From Bacteroidales bacterium (lineage in GTDB: Bacteria; Bacteroidota; Bacteroidia; Bacteroidales; Paludibacteraceae), in contig JAGHSG010000061.1 of assembly GCA_018066005.1 (NCBI GenBank), positions 1 through 14,873 on the forward strand: 14,873 bases of DNA, given 5' to 3'. Position 1 is the first letter of the stretch, and the number at the start of each line of letters is the position of its first letter. A program made the translations under genes and the position numbers. Positions 7,715-14,697 of the stretch are shown here, piece by piece. Under the pieces are notes generated by a model, which did no database searches, was not told the DNA's origin, and saw only the letters and a program-made list of their open reading frames with translations.

Positions 7715-8917
7715 ATGAACGAACAAGATTTTCCCATATTAAACCAACAAGTACACGGACGACAGTTGGTGTACTTGGATAATGCTGCCACGACGCAGAA
7801 ACCCCAACAAGTGCTGGATGCCTTAAACGAAGCATACACCACATGGAATGCCAATATCCATCGGGGTGTGCATCACCTCAGTCAGGTGGCTACGCAACAC
7901 CATGAGGAAGCACGGCAAAAAGTGGCTGATTTCATCGGGGCAAAGTCCGCAAAAGAGGTTGTCTTTACCAAAGGTACAACCGATAGTATCAATATGTTGG
8001 CTTTCTCCTTTGGAGAAGCAATGGTGCATGAGGGGGATGAGATAGCGGTCAGTTACTTGGAGCACCACTCCAATATCGTACCTTGGCAGATGCTGTGCGA
8101 AAGGAAAAAAGCCCGCTTGCGCGTTATCCCGTTAAAGGCCGATTTGTCGCTTGATATGGAGCAGTTTAAGCAACTGCTGAACGACAAAACCAAATTGGTC
8201 AGCGTGGCACAGGTCAGCAATGTGCTGGGCATAGAGAATCCTGTTCGCGAGATAATACAACTGTCTCATAAACAGCATATTCCGGTACATATAGATGCCG
8301 CCCAGAGTGTGCCTCACATGCCTGTTAATGTGCAGGAATTGGACTGCGATTTCTTGTCTTTCTCGGCACATAAAATATACGGTCCCACAGGGTTGGGCGT
8401 GCTGTATGGCAAAGAAGCGTGGCTGAACCAACTGCCGCCGGCAGAGGGTGGGGGAGAGATGATTGAGCATGTCTCTTTTAACAAGACAACGTACAACACG
8501 TTGCCCTATAAATTTGAAGCAGGAACGCCTGATTTCATCGGCAGTTTCGGTCTGCAAAAGGCGTTGGAATATGTGGAACAAACGGGTCGGGAGCGTATTG
8601 CCGAATATGAAGGGGATTTGACGCAGTATTTGGAAGAAAAATTGAGTCAAATAGACGGCGTGAATATCTATGCCCAAGGGCAAAAAAAATACGGTGTGGT
8701 GTCGTTCAATGTGGGGAATATACACCCGTTTGATATAGGCACTTTGTTGGACCAGCAAGGCATCGCCGTCCGCACAGGACACCACTGTGCCGAGCCGTTG
8801 ATTGACTTCCTTCATGTCCCCGGAACAATACGTGCTTCTATTGCTTTGTATAACACAAAAGACGATGTAAATCGTTTTATAGAGGCGTTAAAACGGGCAA
8901 TCACAATGCTAAATTAA
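7715..8917 (+). CDS. sufS: SufS-type cysteine desulfurase
   Basis: PLP-dependent enzyme that removes sulfur from cysteine as persulfide for Fe-S cluster assembly and other sulfur pathways in the cytoplasm. The 400-residue length is close to the 406 of E. coli SufS, and key residues align with a constant offset of six. These are His117 (EHHSN), Asp194 (HIDAAQ), Lys220 in SAHKIYGPTG (Schiff base) and Cys358 in RTGHHCAEP (persulfide cysteine). The N-terminal YLDNAATTQKP and the NANIHRGVHHLS stretch are classic for group II enzymes. The sufBCD and sufE/U genes are absent from this window. The gene follows the gldB-like gene by 11 nt and the next gene starts 5 nt downstream, so it sits inside a larger run and not in a dedicated suf cluster. 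A CsdA- or SufS-like paralogue cannot be told apart by sequence here. Confidence 0.95.
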   Translation: MNEQDFPILNQQVHGRQLVYLDNAATTQKPQQVLDALNEAYTTWNANIHRGVHHLSQVATQHHEEARQKVADFIGAKSAKEVVFTKGTTDSINMLAFSFGEAMVHEGDEIAVSYLEHHSNIVPWQMLCERKKARLRVIPLKADLSLDMEQFKQLLNDKTKLVSVAQVSNVLGIENPVREIIQLSHKQHIPVHIDAAQSVPHMPVNVQELDCDFLSFSAHKIYGPTGLGVLYGKEAWLNQLPPAEGGGEMIEHVSFNKTTYNTLPYKFEAGTPDFIGSFGLQKALEYVEQTGRERIAEYEGDLTQYLEEKLSQIDGVNIYAQGQKKYGVVSFNVGNIHPFDIGTLLDQQGIAVRTGHHCAEPLIDFLHVPGTIRASIALYNTKDDVNRFIEALKRAITMLN

Positions 8918-8922
8918 CCACG

Positions 8923-9885
8923 GTGTCTATAAATACTCTTCTTATACTGGCTTTTACAATTGTCTCCTACAATGTGGAGAATTTATTTGACGCCCGTCAT
9001 GACACGTTAAAAAATGACATCGAATATACGGCTGATGGCTCGCGCCATTGGTCGTATGTTCGTTATAACAATAAGGTCGAACAGGTCTCGCGTGTCATCT
9101 GCAATATAGGTGGCTGGGATAAACCCGCCCTTGTCGGTTTGTGCGAAGTAGAGAATGATTCGTGCTTGCTGCGGCTCTGTCGCCAAATGCGCCGCTATCC
9201 TTATCGTTTTATTCATTTTGAAAGCCCCGACGAACGTGGTGTCGATGTGGCGCTGCTGTATGATTACACGCAGTTCACGCCTTTGGACTCTATGCCCCTC
9301 TTTGTCCCGTTAGGAACCGACCGCACCCGCGACATCCTCTTCGTCAAAGGCCTCATCAACCGTGCATTGTCAACCGCCAACCGTCAACCGGAAAAGGATA
9401 TCTCTCAACTTTCAACTCTCAACTCTAAACTAAAAAAAGATACAATGTATCTTTTCCTCTGCCACCTCCCCTCCATGTTAGGGGGCAGGGCTGCTTCGGA
9501 GTGGAAAAGACAGGCGGCGAAAGATATCATCCGGCATCGGGTAGATAGCATCTTGACCTGTCAGCCCTCGGCATATATTGTCGTTATGGGGGATATGAAC
9601 TCGGCTCCGCAGGAAGATATTAACGGACTGACTAATAAGATGTTACCATTGGAGCAGCAGGGTAGGGGAACGCATTATTATCAAGGGCGGTGGTCCTGTC
9701 TGGACCAGTTTTATCTATCTCCGTCTTTGGACTCGTTAGCGCAAGTGCGCATCTATGATGCTCCTTTCTTGCTCACCGATGACCCTCAGTACCTGAATAC
9801 CCGTCCCCGCCGCACTTTCAACGGCTACCATTACGACCGGGACGGCTATAGCGACCACCTCCCCATCATCCTCTCCCTCCCTTAA
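8923..9885 (+). CDS. Endonuclease/exonuclease/phosphatase (EEP) family protein with a repeat-derived insertion
   Basis: Metal-dependent phosphoesterase-fold protein of 320 residues; the substrate is unknown. EEP motifs are VSYNVENLFD (14-23), LCEVEN with metal-binding Glu75, ERGVDVALLYD (104-114), LCHLPS with His181, the catalytic GDMNSAP (223-229), LDQFYLS (260-266) and the terminal GYSDHLPI (308-315). The start is GTG at 8923, 5 nt after sufS; no in-frame ATG precedes the first motif closely. The N-terminus (SINTLLILAFT) is hydrophobic but short, lacks a basic n-region, and runs directly into the first core strand, so export is doubtful. Between KGLI (142-145) and DTMYLF, about 22-26 residues (149-170) are encoded by heptanucleotide repeats and look inserted. 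All catalytic motifs remain, so the gene is probably functional. Confidence 0.88.
   Translation: MSINTLLILAFTIVSYNVENLFDARHDTLKNDIEYTADGSRHWSYVRYNNKVEQVSRVICNIGGWDKPALVGLCEVENDSCLLRLCRQMRRYPYRFIHFESPDERGVDVALLYDYTQFTPLDSMPLFVPLGTDRTRDILFVKGLINRALSTANRQPEKDISQLSTLNSKLKKDTMYLFLCHLPSMLGGRAASEWKRQAAKDIIRHRVDSILTCQPSAYIVVMGDMNSAPQEDINGLTNKMLPLEQQGRGTHYYQGRWSCLDQFYLSPSLDSLAQVRIYDAPFLLTDDPQYLNTRPRRTFNGYHYDRDGYSDHLPIILSLP
9368..9430 (+). repeat. Heptanucleotide (YNTCAAC-like) repeat blocks inside the EEP gene
   Basis: Three consecutive heptamers, TGTCAAC CGCCAAC and CGTCAAC, occupy 9368-9388. After a 14-nt spacer, four more (TCTCAAC TTTCAAC TCTCAAC and TCTAAAC) occupy 9403-9430. All fit a loose YNTCAAC consensus with one or two changes. 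The array is in frame and encodes a low-complexity Ser/Thr/Asn/Leu-rich segment. Such CAAC-type repeats look like intergenic microsatellite DNA and not like EEP coding sequence. Confidence 0.8.
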
Positions 9886-9905
9886 TCACTAATTCTCAAA
9901 AAAAA

Positions 9906-9937
9906 TTTGCATATATGGAAAAAAAATTGTAATTTTG
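9906..9937 (+). promoter_or_regulatory. Bacteroidetes-type promoter upstream of the OPT transporter
   Basis: TTTG at 9906-9909 and TAATTTTG at 9930-9937, separated by 20 nt, match the Bacteroidetes sigma-ABfr promoter (-33 TTTG, 19-21 nt, -7 TAnnTTTG) exactly. It lies in the largest gap before the terminator (9886-9983, 98 nt). Transcription would start near 9943-9946 and give a leader of about 40 nt. It probably drives the OPT-fba-CoA-transferase unit and marks the break from the upstream nine-gene run. Confidence 0.8.
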
Positions 9938-9948
9938 CAGGCAAAATT
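9931..9948. promoter_or_regulatory. 18-bp inverted repeat over the -7 element (possible operator)
   Basis: AATTTTGCAGGCAAAATT is an 8-bp perfect inverted repeat with a 2-nt centre (AG). It covers most of the -7 element and the expected transcription start, a position where a repressor would block initiation. It could be chance, because -7 elements of this phylum often read TTTGC and the flanks are A/T-rich. No regulator gene is adjacent. Confidence 0.4.
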
Positions 9949-9983
9949 GAATTCAACCTCTAAAACAATCAATATCCGAATTT

Positions 9984-11930
9984 ATGGACAACATTCAATT
10001 GCCGGAAAATGCAGCCAGACCTTTGAAGCCGGGCGAGAAATATACCCCCATTCTGCGTGGGGATAAACAGTATCCCGAAGTAACGCCTTACAGCGTCCTG
10101 ATGGGTGTTATCATGGCGGTCATCTTCTCCGCTGCGGCTGCTTATTTGGGACTGAAAGTGGGGCAGGTCTTTGAGGCGGCTATACCTATTGCCATCATCG
10201 CTGTGGGGCTGTCTTCCGCCTTGCGCCGTAAGAACTCCTTGGGCGAGAATGTTATCATTCAGAGCATAGGTGCCAGTTCGGGTGTTATCGTGGCAGGCGC
10301 CATCTTCACGCTCCCTGCCCTCTACATCTTGCAGGCCAAATACCCCGAAATAACGGTCAACTTTATGCAGGTCTTTATGTCCTCGCTCTTGGGTGGCTGT
10401 CTGGGTATCCTGTTCCTGATACCTTTCCGTAAGTTCTTTGTTCAGGAGAAGCACGGCGAATACCCCTTCCCCGAAGCAACCGCCACAACGCAAGTATTGG
10501 TTAGTGGCGAGCAAGGCGGTAATCAGGCTAAACCCCTTATCTGGGCTGCCGGAATAGGTGGAATATATGACTTCGTTGTTTCTACTTTCGGTACGTGGAC
10601 AGAGAGTTTAAGTACACGTATGATGGGCTGGGGCGAGGCTCTCGCGATGAAATCCAAAGTGGTCTTGTCCGTCAATACCTCTGCTGCCGTGTTGGGTTTG
10701 GGCTATATCATCGGACTCAAATATGCGGCTATTATCTGTGCCGGCAGTTTCTTTGCGTGGTGGGTTGTACTGCCTGTTTTGGGTATCATGCCCGAGTTCG
10801 CTGCCGCTGACCCTGCTTTTCTCTTTAAGGAGTTCGCCCGTCCGTTAGGTATAGGCGCCATCGCGATGGCAGGTCTGATAGGTATTTGGAAAAACAAGAG
10901 TATCATAGGCGGTGCTTTCGGACTCGTCAAGAGTGAGTTCGGAACCAAAGCCGGTGCCGTTAAGGCCAATATATTACGCACGGACAAAGACCTCAGTATG
11001 AAGTTCTTGGCAATAGCCGTCATCGCTGCTTTGCTCATCGTACTCGTGTTCTTCTGGCTTGGCGTGCTGCATAATATGGTGCAGGCGTTGGTGGCTTGGG
11101 TAGTTGTCACCGTCATTGCTTTCCTTTTTACCACCGTGGCGGCTAACGCCATTGCCATTGTGGGCAGCAACCCAGTGAGTGGTATGACCCTTATGACCCT
11201 GATTATTGCATCGGTGGTCTTTGTGGCAGTCGGTATGAAAGGTCCTTCGGGCATGGTGGGAGCGATGGTTATAGGCGGTGTCGTTTGTACGGCCCTCTCT
11301 ATGGCGGGCGGCTTTATCACCGACCTCAAAATAGGTTATTGGATAGGTACAACGCCGCAGAAACAGGAGGCGTGGAAATTCCTTGGCACCTTGGTCAGCG
11401 CTGCCACGGTCGGCGGTGTGATGATAATTATGAATAAGACGTACGGCTTTGTGGGTGAGAACGCTCTGGTCGCTCCGCAAGCCAACGCTATGGCTGCCGT
11501 TATTGAGCCGCTTATGTCCACCGGTGATGCACCGTGGATGTTGTACTTTGCGGGAGCCGTCTTGGCACTTATCCTCAACTTGTTGGGTGTTCCTGTCTTG
11601 GCGTTTGCGTTAGGTATGTTCATCCCGCTTGAACTGAATACACCTCTGTTGGTCGGCGGTGCTATTGCGTATTTTGTCAGCAAGGCGAAAGATGACTCCG
11701 AAGCCGAGAAAAAAGCAGCCGAAGAGCGTAATAACAAGGGCACGCTTATCGCATCGGGCTTTATCGCCGGCGGTGCCTTGATGGGTGTTGTTTCAGCCGT
11801 GCTGAAATTCTGCGGGGTGGATGGTTATATGACCGCTTGGGCTGCCTCTGCCGGAGCCGAGGTAGTCGGTGTCGTGGCGTATATACTGCTGATTGCTTAC
11901 TTTGTATATGCAAGTAAAAAAACTAAATAA
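9984..11930 (+). CDS. OPT-family oligopeptide transporter
   Basis: Integral inner-membrane transporter of the OPT superfamily (648 residues, normal for bacterial members), probably proton-coupled uptake of small peptides; a metal-chelate substrate cannot be excluded. The soluble N-terminus runs to about residue 34 and is followed by many hydrophobic helices, roughly 14-16. Family features are YLGLKVGQVFEAAIP (54-68), the HGEYPFPEATATTQVLVSGE loop, SVNTSAAVLGLGYIIGLKYA, the aromatic-rich FFAWWVVLP, the VAANAIAIVGSNPVSGMT stretch, and late glycine-rich helices. A charged linker, KAKDDSEAEKKAAEERNNK, precedes the last two helices and is probably cytoplasmic. It is the first gene after the 9906-9937 promoter. 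Its GC-rich, biased codon use differs from the A/T-rich uvrC-tsaE region and resembles the next two genes. Confidence 0.93.
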   Translation: MDNIQLPENAARPLKPGEKYTPILRGDKQYPEVTPYSVLMGVIMAVIFSAAAAYLGLKVGQVFEAAIPIAIIAVGLSSALRRKNSLGENVIIQSIGASSGVIVAGAIFTLPALYILQAKYPEITVNFMQVFMSSLLGGCLGILFLIPFRKFFVQEKHGEYPFPEATATTQVLVSGEQGGNQAKPLIWAAGIGGIYDFVVSTFGTWTESLSTRMMGWGEALAMKSKVVLSVNTSAAVLGLGYIIGLKYAAIICAGSFFAWWVVLPVLGIMPEFAAADPAFLFKEFARPLGIGAIAMAGLIGIWKNKSIIGGAFGLVKSEFGTKAGAVKANILRTDKDLSMKFLAIAVIAALLIVLVFFWLGVLHNMVQALVAWVVVTVIAFLFTTVAANAIAIVGSNPVSGMTLMTLIIASVVFVAVGMKGPSGMVGAMVIGGVVCTALSMAGGFITDLKIGYWIGTTPQKQEAWKFLGTLVSAATVGGVMIIMNKTYGFVGENALVAPQANAMAAVIEPLMSTGDAPWMLYFAGAVLALILNLLGVPVLAFALGMFIPLELNTPLLVGGAIAYFVSKAKDDSEAEKKAAEERNNKGTLIASGFIAGGALMGVVSAVLKFCGVDGYMTAWAASAGAEVVGVVAYILLIAYFVYASKKTK

Positions 11931-11964
11931 CTTACAAATTTACAAATTTACAAACTTACAAATT
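11931..11964 (+). repeat. Octanucleotide tandem repeat (YTTACAAA x4) between OPT and aldolase genes
   Basis: Four exact-period units, CTTACAAA TTTACAAA TTTACAAA and CTTACAAA, begin directly after the OPT stop codon, followed by TT. They differ only at the first base, with a period of 8 nt. The array makes up most of the 44-nt gap before the aldolase ATG at 11975, so it lies in the mRNA leader of that gene. I see no promoter elements or hairpin in this gap. Confidence 0.9.
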
Positions 11965-11974
11965 ATTAAGTCTT

Positions 11975-12976
11975 ATGGTTAATTTCAAAGAATTAGGTCT
12001 TGTCAACACCAAAGAGATGTTTGCCAAGGCAATCAAAGGCGGATATGCTATTCCTGCCTTCAACTTCAACAACATGGAACAGTTGCAAGCTATCGTTAAA
12101 GCCAGCGCTGAAACCAAGAGTCCCGTTATCCTGCAAGTAAGTAAGGGTGCCCGTAACTACGCCAACCAAACGCTGTTGCGTTATATGGCTCAGGGTGCCG
12201 TTGAGTACGCCAAAGAGTTGGGTTGGGAGAATCCCCAAATCTGCTTGCACCTCGACCACGGAGATAGTTTCGAACTCTGCAAGAGCTGCTGCGACTTCGG
12301 TTTCTCCAGCGTCATGATTGACGGTAGTGCTCTGCCTTACGAAGAGAATATCGCTCTGACCAAGAAAGTGGTTGAATACGCTCACCAATACGGTGTTACC
12401 GTTGAAGCTGAGTTGGGCGTGTTGGCAGGTGTTGAAGATGAAGTTCAAGCCGAAGAGAGCCACTATACCAAACCCGAAGAGGTTATCGACTTCGCTACCC
12501 GTACCGGTTGCGATTCTCTCGCTATCTCCATTGGTACCAGCCACGGTGCTTATAAGTTCAAACCCGAACAGTGCACACGCGACCCGAAGACCGGTCGTCT
12601 TGTTCCTCCTCCATTGGCATTTGACGTCTTGGACGCTGTTATGGAGAAACTGCCCGGCTTCCCCATCGTATTGCACGGCTCGTCTTCTGTTCCCCAGGAA
12701 TATGTAGATATCATCAACGCCAACGGTGGCAAACTGCCTGATGCAGTAGGTATCCCCGAGGAGCAACTGCGCCAAGCTGCCAAGAGCGCTGTCTGCAAGA
12801 TTAACATCGACTCCGACTCTCGTCTGGCTTTCACCGCTGCTGTTCGTAAAGTCTTCAACGAGAAACCCGGTGAGTTCGACCCGCGTAAGTACTGCGGTCC
12901 CGCTCGTGATTTGATGGTTGAACTGTACAAACATAAGATCGTTAATGTCCTTGGTTCGGACGGAAAGGCGTGCTAA
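11975..12976 (+). CDS. fba: Class II fructose-1,6-bisphosphate aldolase
   Basis: Zn-dependent aldolase that interconverts fructose-1,6-bisphosphate with dihydroxyacetone phosphate and glyceraldehyde-3-phosphate in glycolysis and gluconeogenesis. The 333-residue length fits the class II family. Visible are the opening AIPAFNFNNMEQLQAIV (25-41), HLDHGDS (92-98) with catalytic Asp94 and Zn ligand His95, EAELG with Glu145, IGTSHGAYK (186-194) with Zn ligand His190, VLHGSSSVP (232-240) with Zn ligand His234, and KINIDSDSR (275-283) of the phosphate site. Codon use is strongly biased (GGT, GCT, CGT, AAC, GAC), as in highly expressed genes. The coding end is 3 nt from the next start, indicating cotranscription. 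Tagatose-bisphosphate aldolase is the main alternative; the large Lys/Gly insert (about 195-212) and overall form favour fructose-bisphosphate. Confidence 0.95.
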   Translation: MVNFKELGLVNTKEMFAKAIKGGYAIPAFNFNNMEQLQAIVKASAETKSPVILQVSKGARNYANQTLLRYMAQGAVEYAKELGWENPQICLHLDHGDSFELCKSCCDFGFSSVMIDGSALPYEENIALTKKVVEYAHQYGVTVEAELGVLAGVEDEVQAEESHYTKPEEVIDFATRTGCDSLAISIGTSHGAYKFKPEQCTRDPKTGRLVPPPLAFDVLDAVMEKLPGFPIVLHGSSSVPQEYVDIINANGGKLPDAVGIPEEQLRQAAKSAVCKINIDSDSRLAFTAAVRKVFNEKPGEFDPRKYCGPARDLMVELYKHKIVNVLGSDGKAC

Positions 12977-12979
12977 ATC

Positions 12980-14485
12980 ATGGCATTAAAGTTTATGACA
13001 GCCGACGAGGCTGCGGCTCTCGTCAATAATGGTGACATCTGCGGTATGGGTGGTTTCACCCCCGCAGGTGCGCCTAAAGATGTTCCTACGGCTATTGCCA
13101 AACGTGCAGAGGCTGCTCATGCCGAAGGCAAACCCTTCAAGATAGGTATGTACACGGGGGCTTCGACGGGTGATTCGTGTGACGGTGCTTTGGCTCGCGC
13201 TCACGCTATTCAGTTCCGCACCCCTTATCAGGGCAATAAAGACCTGCGTACCGAATTGAACGCACAAAGTGCGCATTACTTTGATATGCACCTCAGCGAA
13301 TTGGCACAGGATATCCGTTACGGCTTCCTCCCCAAACCGGACTTCGCTATTATCGAAGCCTGTGATGTAGTGGAGAAGGGTGATATGGTGGAGATCGTTC
13401 CCACGGCCGGTGTAGGTAATATGCTGACTTTCTGCGAATTGGCTCCCAAGATTATTATCGAATTGAATGCTGCTATGCCCGCTACCATGCGTGGTCTGCA
13501 CGACCTCTATGAGCCGGCTGACCCCCCGCAACGTCGCGAGATACCCGTGTATAAACCCTCCGACCGTATCGGTACGGATTGCATCACGGTGCCGGCAAGC
13601 AAAGTGGTAGCTGTCGTTCATACCAACCGCCCCAACGAAGTAGGTAAGTTCACTCCGCTGGATGAGACGACGCAACAAATCGGTAATAACGTGGCTGCTT
13701 TCTTGGAGGCAGAGATGAAAGCCGGTCGTATCCCGGCATCTTTCCTGCCTATACAGAGTGGTGTAGGTAACGTGGCCAACGCCGTGTTAGGTGCTTTGGG
13801 CGAGAACAAACACATCCCTGCTTTTGAGATGTACACCGAGGTTATTCAGGACTCCGTGGTAGGTCTGATGAAGGAAGGACGTATCAAGTTCGCTTCCGGT
13901 TGCTCGCTGACGATTGGTGCCGACAAGTTGCAGGATATTATCGACCACATGGACTTCTTCAAGGACAAGATTGTACTTCGTCCGCAGGAGATTTCCAACA
14001 ACCCCGAGTTGGCACGTCGTATGGGTCTTATTACCATCAACACCGCCCTTGAGGCAGATATCTTCGGTAATATCAACTCCACGCACGTATGTGGTACCAA
14101 GATGATGAACGGCATCGGTGGTAGTGGTGACTTTACGCGTAACGCGTATATCTCTATCTATACGACACCTTCCACCGCCAAAGGCGGTTGCATCTCGGCT
14201 TTCGTACCGATGGTTAGTCACTTGGATCATAGTGAGCATAGTGTTAAGATTATTATCACCGAGCACGGTATAGCCGACTTGCGTGGTAAGAGTCCTATCC
14301 AGCGTGCGCACGAGATTATCAATAACTGTGTTGACCCGGCTTATCGTCCTATGCTCAACGAGTATTTGGAGATGTCCAAGACGGCACAAACGCCTCACAC
14401 CTTGTCTTGCGCCCTCGCCATGCACGAGGAGTTCCTCAAATCGGGTGACATGCGCAACACCAAGTGGGAAAACTACAAACGCTAA
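12980..14485 (+). CDS. Acetyl-CoA hydrolase/transferase family: succinate (acetate) CoA-transferase
   Basis: Cytoplasmic class I CoA-transferase of 501 residues, related to Clostridium Cat1 and Acetobacter AarC. It moves CoA between succinate, acetate and propionate. Motifs are GGFTPAGAPKDVP (24-36), YTGASTGDS (58-66), GVGNVANAVLGAL (261-273), EMYTEVIQDS (283-292) with Glu287 aligned to the catalytic glutamate that forms the glutamyl-CoA thioester, NGIGGSGDF (377-385), and ITEHGIADLRGKSP (426-439). In Bacteroidales this activity fits propionate or acetate formation with recycling of succinyl-CoA; the exact donor and acceptor cannot be read from sequence. The gene follows the aldolase by 3 nt, shares its high-expression codon bias, and precedes the hairpin array and terminator, so it is the last gene of the unit. 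Confidence 0.92.
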   Translation: MALKFMTADEAAALVNNGDICGMGGFTPAGAPKDVPTAIAKRAEAAHAEGKPFKIGMYTGASTGDSCDGALARAHAIQFRTPYQGNKDLRTELNAQSAHYFDMHLSELAQDIRYGFLPKPDFAIIEACDVVEKGDMVEIVPTAGVGNMLTFCELAPKIIIELNAAMPATMRGLHDLYEPADPPQRREIPVYKPSDRIGTDCITVPASKVVAVVHTNRPNEVGKFTPLDETTQQIGNNVAAFLEAEMKAGRIPASFLPIQSGVGNVANAVLGALGENKHIPAFEMYTEVIQDSVVGLMKEGRIKFASGCSLTIGADKLQDIIDHMDFFKDKIVLRPQEISNNPELARRMGLITINTALEADIFGNINSTHVCGTKMMNGIGGSGDFTRNAYISIYTTPSTAKGGCISAFVPMVSHLDHSEHSVKIIITEHGIADLRGKSPIQRAHEIINNCVDPAYRPMLNEYLEMSKTAQTPHTLSCALAMHEEFLKSGDMRNTKWENYKR

Positions 14486-14487
14486 AC

Positions 14488-14563
14488 CGGTTCGCCGATT
14501 TAGGCGCTCTGCGCCGTTCTATTAGCGAAGCGTTCTACTAGGCACGTTAGTGCCGTTCAATAA
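14488..14563. repeat. Tandem mini-hairpin array with CGTTCTAYTA linkers
   Basis: Four short-loop hairpins follow the CoA-transferase stop. They are CGG-TTCG-CCG (14488-14497), GGCGC-TCT-GCGCC (14503-14515), AGCG-AAG-CGTT (14524-14534, one G-T pair) and GGCAC-GTTA-GTGCC (14541-14554). Related linkers follow the last three: CGTTCTATTA (14515-14524), CGTTCTACTA (14531-14540) and CGTTCAATAA (14554-14563). Stems differ in sequence while the linker is kept, so this is a modular array and not one duplicated unit. It lies in the 3' untranslated region before the terminator. Confidence 0.7.
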
Positions 14564-14591
14564 AAAAGTCGTCCTTTGGGGCGATTTTTTT
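14562..14591 (+). terminator. Rho-independent terminator of the OPT-fba-CoA-transferase unit
   Basis: The stem core TCGTCC (14569-14574) pairs with GGGCGA (14579-14584), with one G-T pair, across a TTTG loop. The preceding AAAAAAG pairs with the following T7 run (14585-14591), extending the stem to 13 bp. A strong hairpin with a U-tract 77 nt after the CoA-transferase stop is a textbook intrinsic terminator. The A-run on the left also makes it partly competent in the reverse direction. Confidence 0.88.
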
Positions 14592-14598
14592 GCATAAC

Positions 14599-14697
14599 TG
14601 GGAATGACAGTGAAAATGAATGCTAAATTTAGGGGAATGATAGAAAAAGTGTGTATTAAAATATGGGGAATGATAGAAAAAGTGTAAAAAAGTTTGC
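14599..14697. repeat. 33-bp tandem repeat, three copies
   Basis: Copies start at 14599, 14632 and 14665. The second and third share an identical 21-nt stretch (14632-14652 and 14665-14685) beginning GGGGAATGATAG. The first copy is degenerate, matching 15 of those 21 positions. The remaining 12 nt of each unit is A/T-rich and not conserved. The period is a multiple of three, so the minus strand shows an 11-residue repeat (FSIIP...), but that frame crosses the terminator and is not a credible gene. The array lies between the terminator and a candidate promoter. Confidence 0.85.

Noticed and set aside
8132..8815. Minus-strand 227-residue open frame opposite sufS
   Set aside because: Antisense shadow of a clear SufS gene; the product has no recognisable features.
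11931..11974. Separate promoter for the aldolase gene in the OPT-fba gap
   Set aside because: No TAnnTTTG element occurs there; the gap is mostly the octanucleotide repeat, so readthrough from the upstream promoter is simpler.
11993..12934. Minus-strand 313-residue open frame opposite the aldolase
   Set aside because: It mirrors the aldolase gene, whose strong codon bias suppresses stops on the opposite strand. The plus-strand frame has all class II aldolase motifs.
14283..14525. Plus-strand 80-residue frame overlapping the 3' end of the CoA-transferase gene
   Set aside because: Lies almost wholly inside the CoA-transferase in another frame and reads as Ser/Thr/Arg low-complexity typical of shifted biased codons.
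14488..14697. CRISPR array
   Set aside because: Repeats are either short hairpins with varying stems or 33-bp units with no unique spacers, and no cas genes are present.
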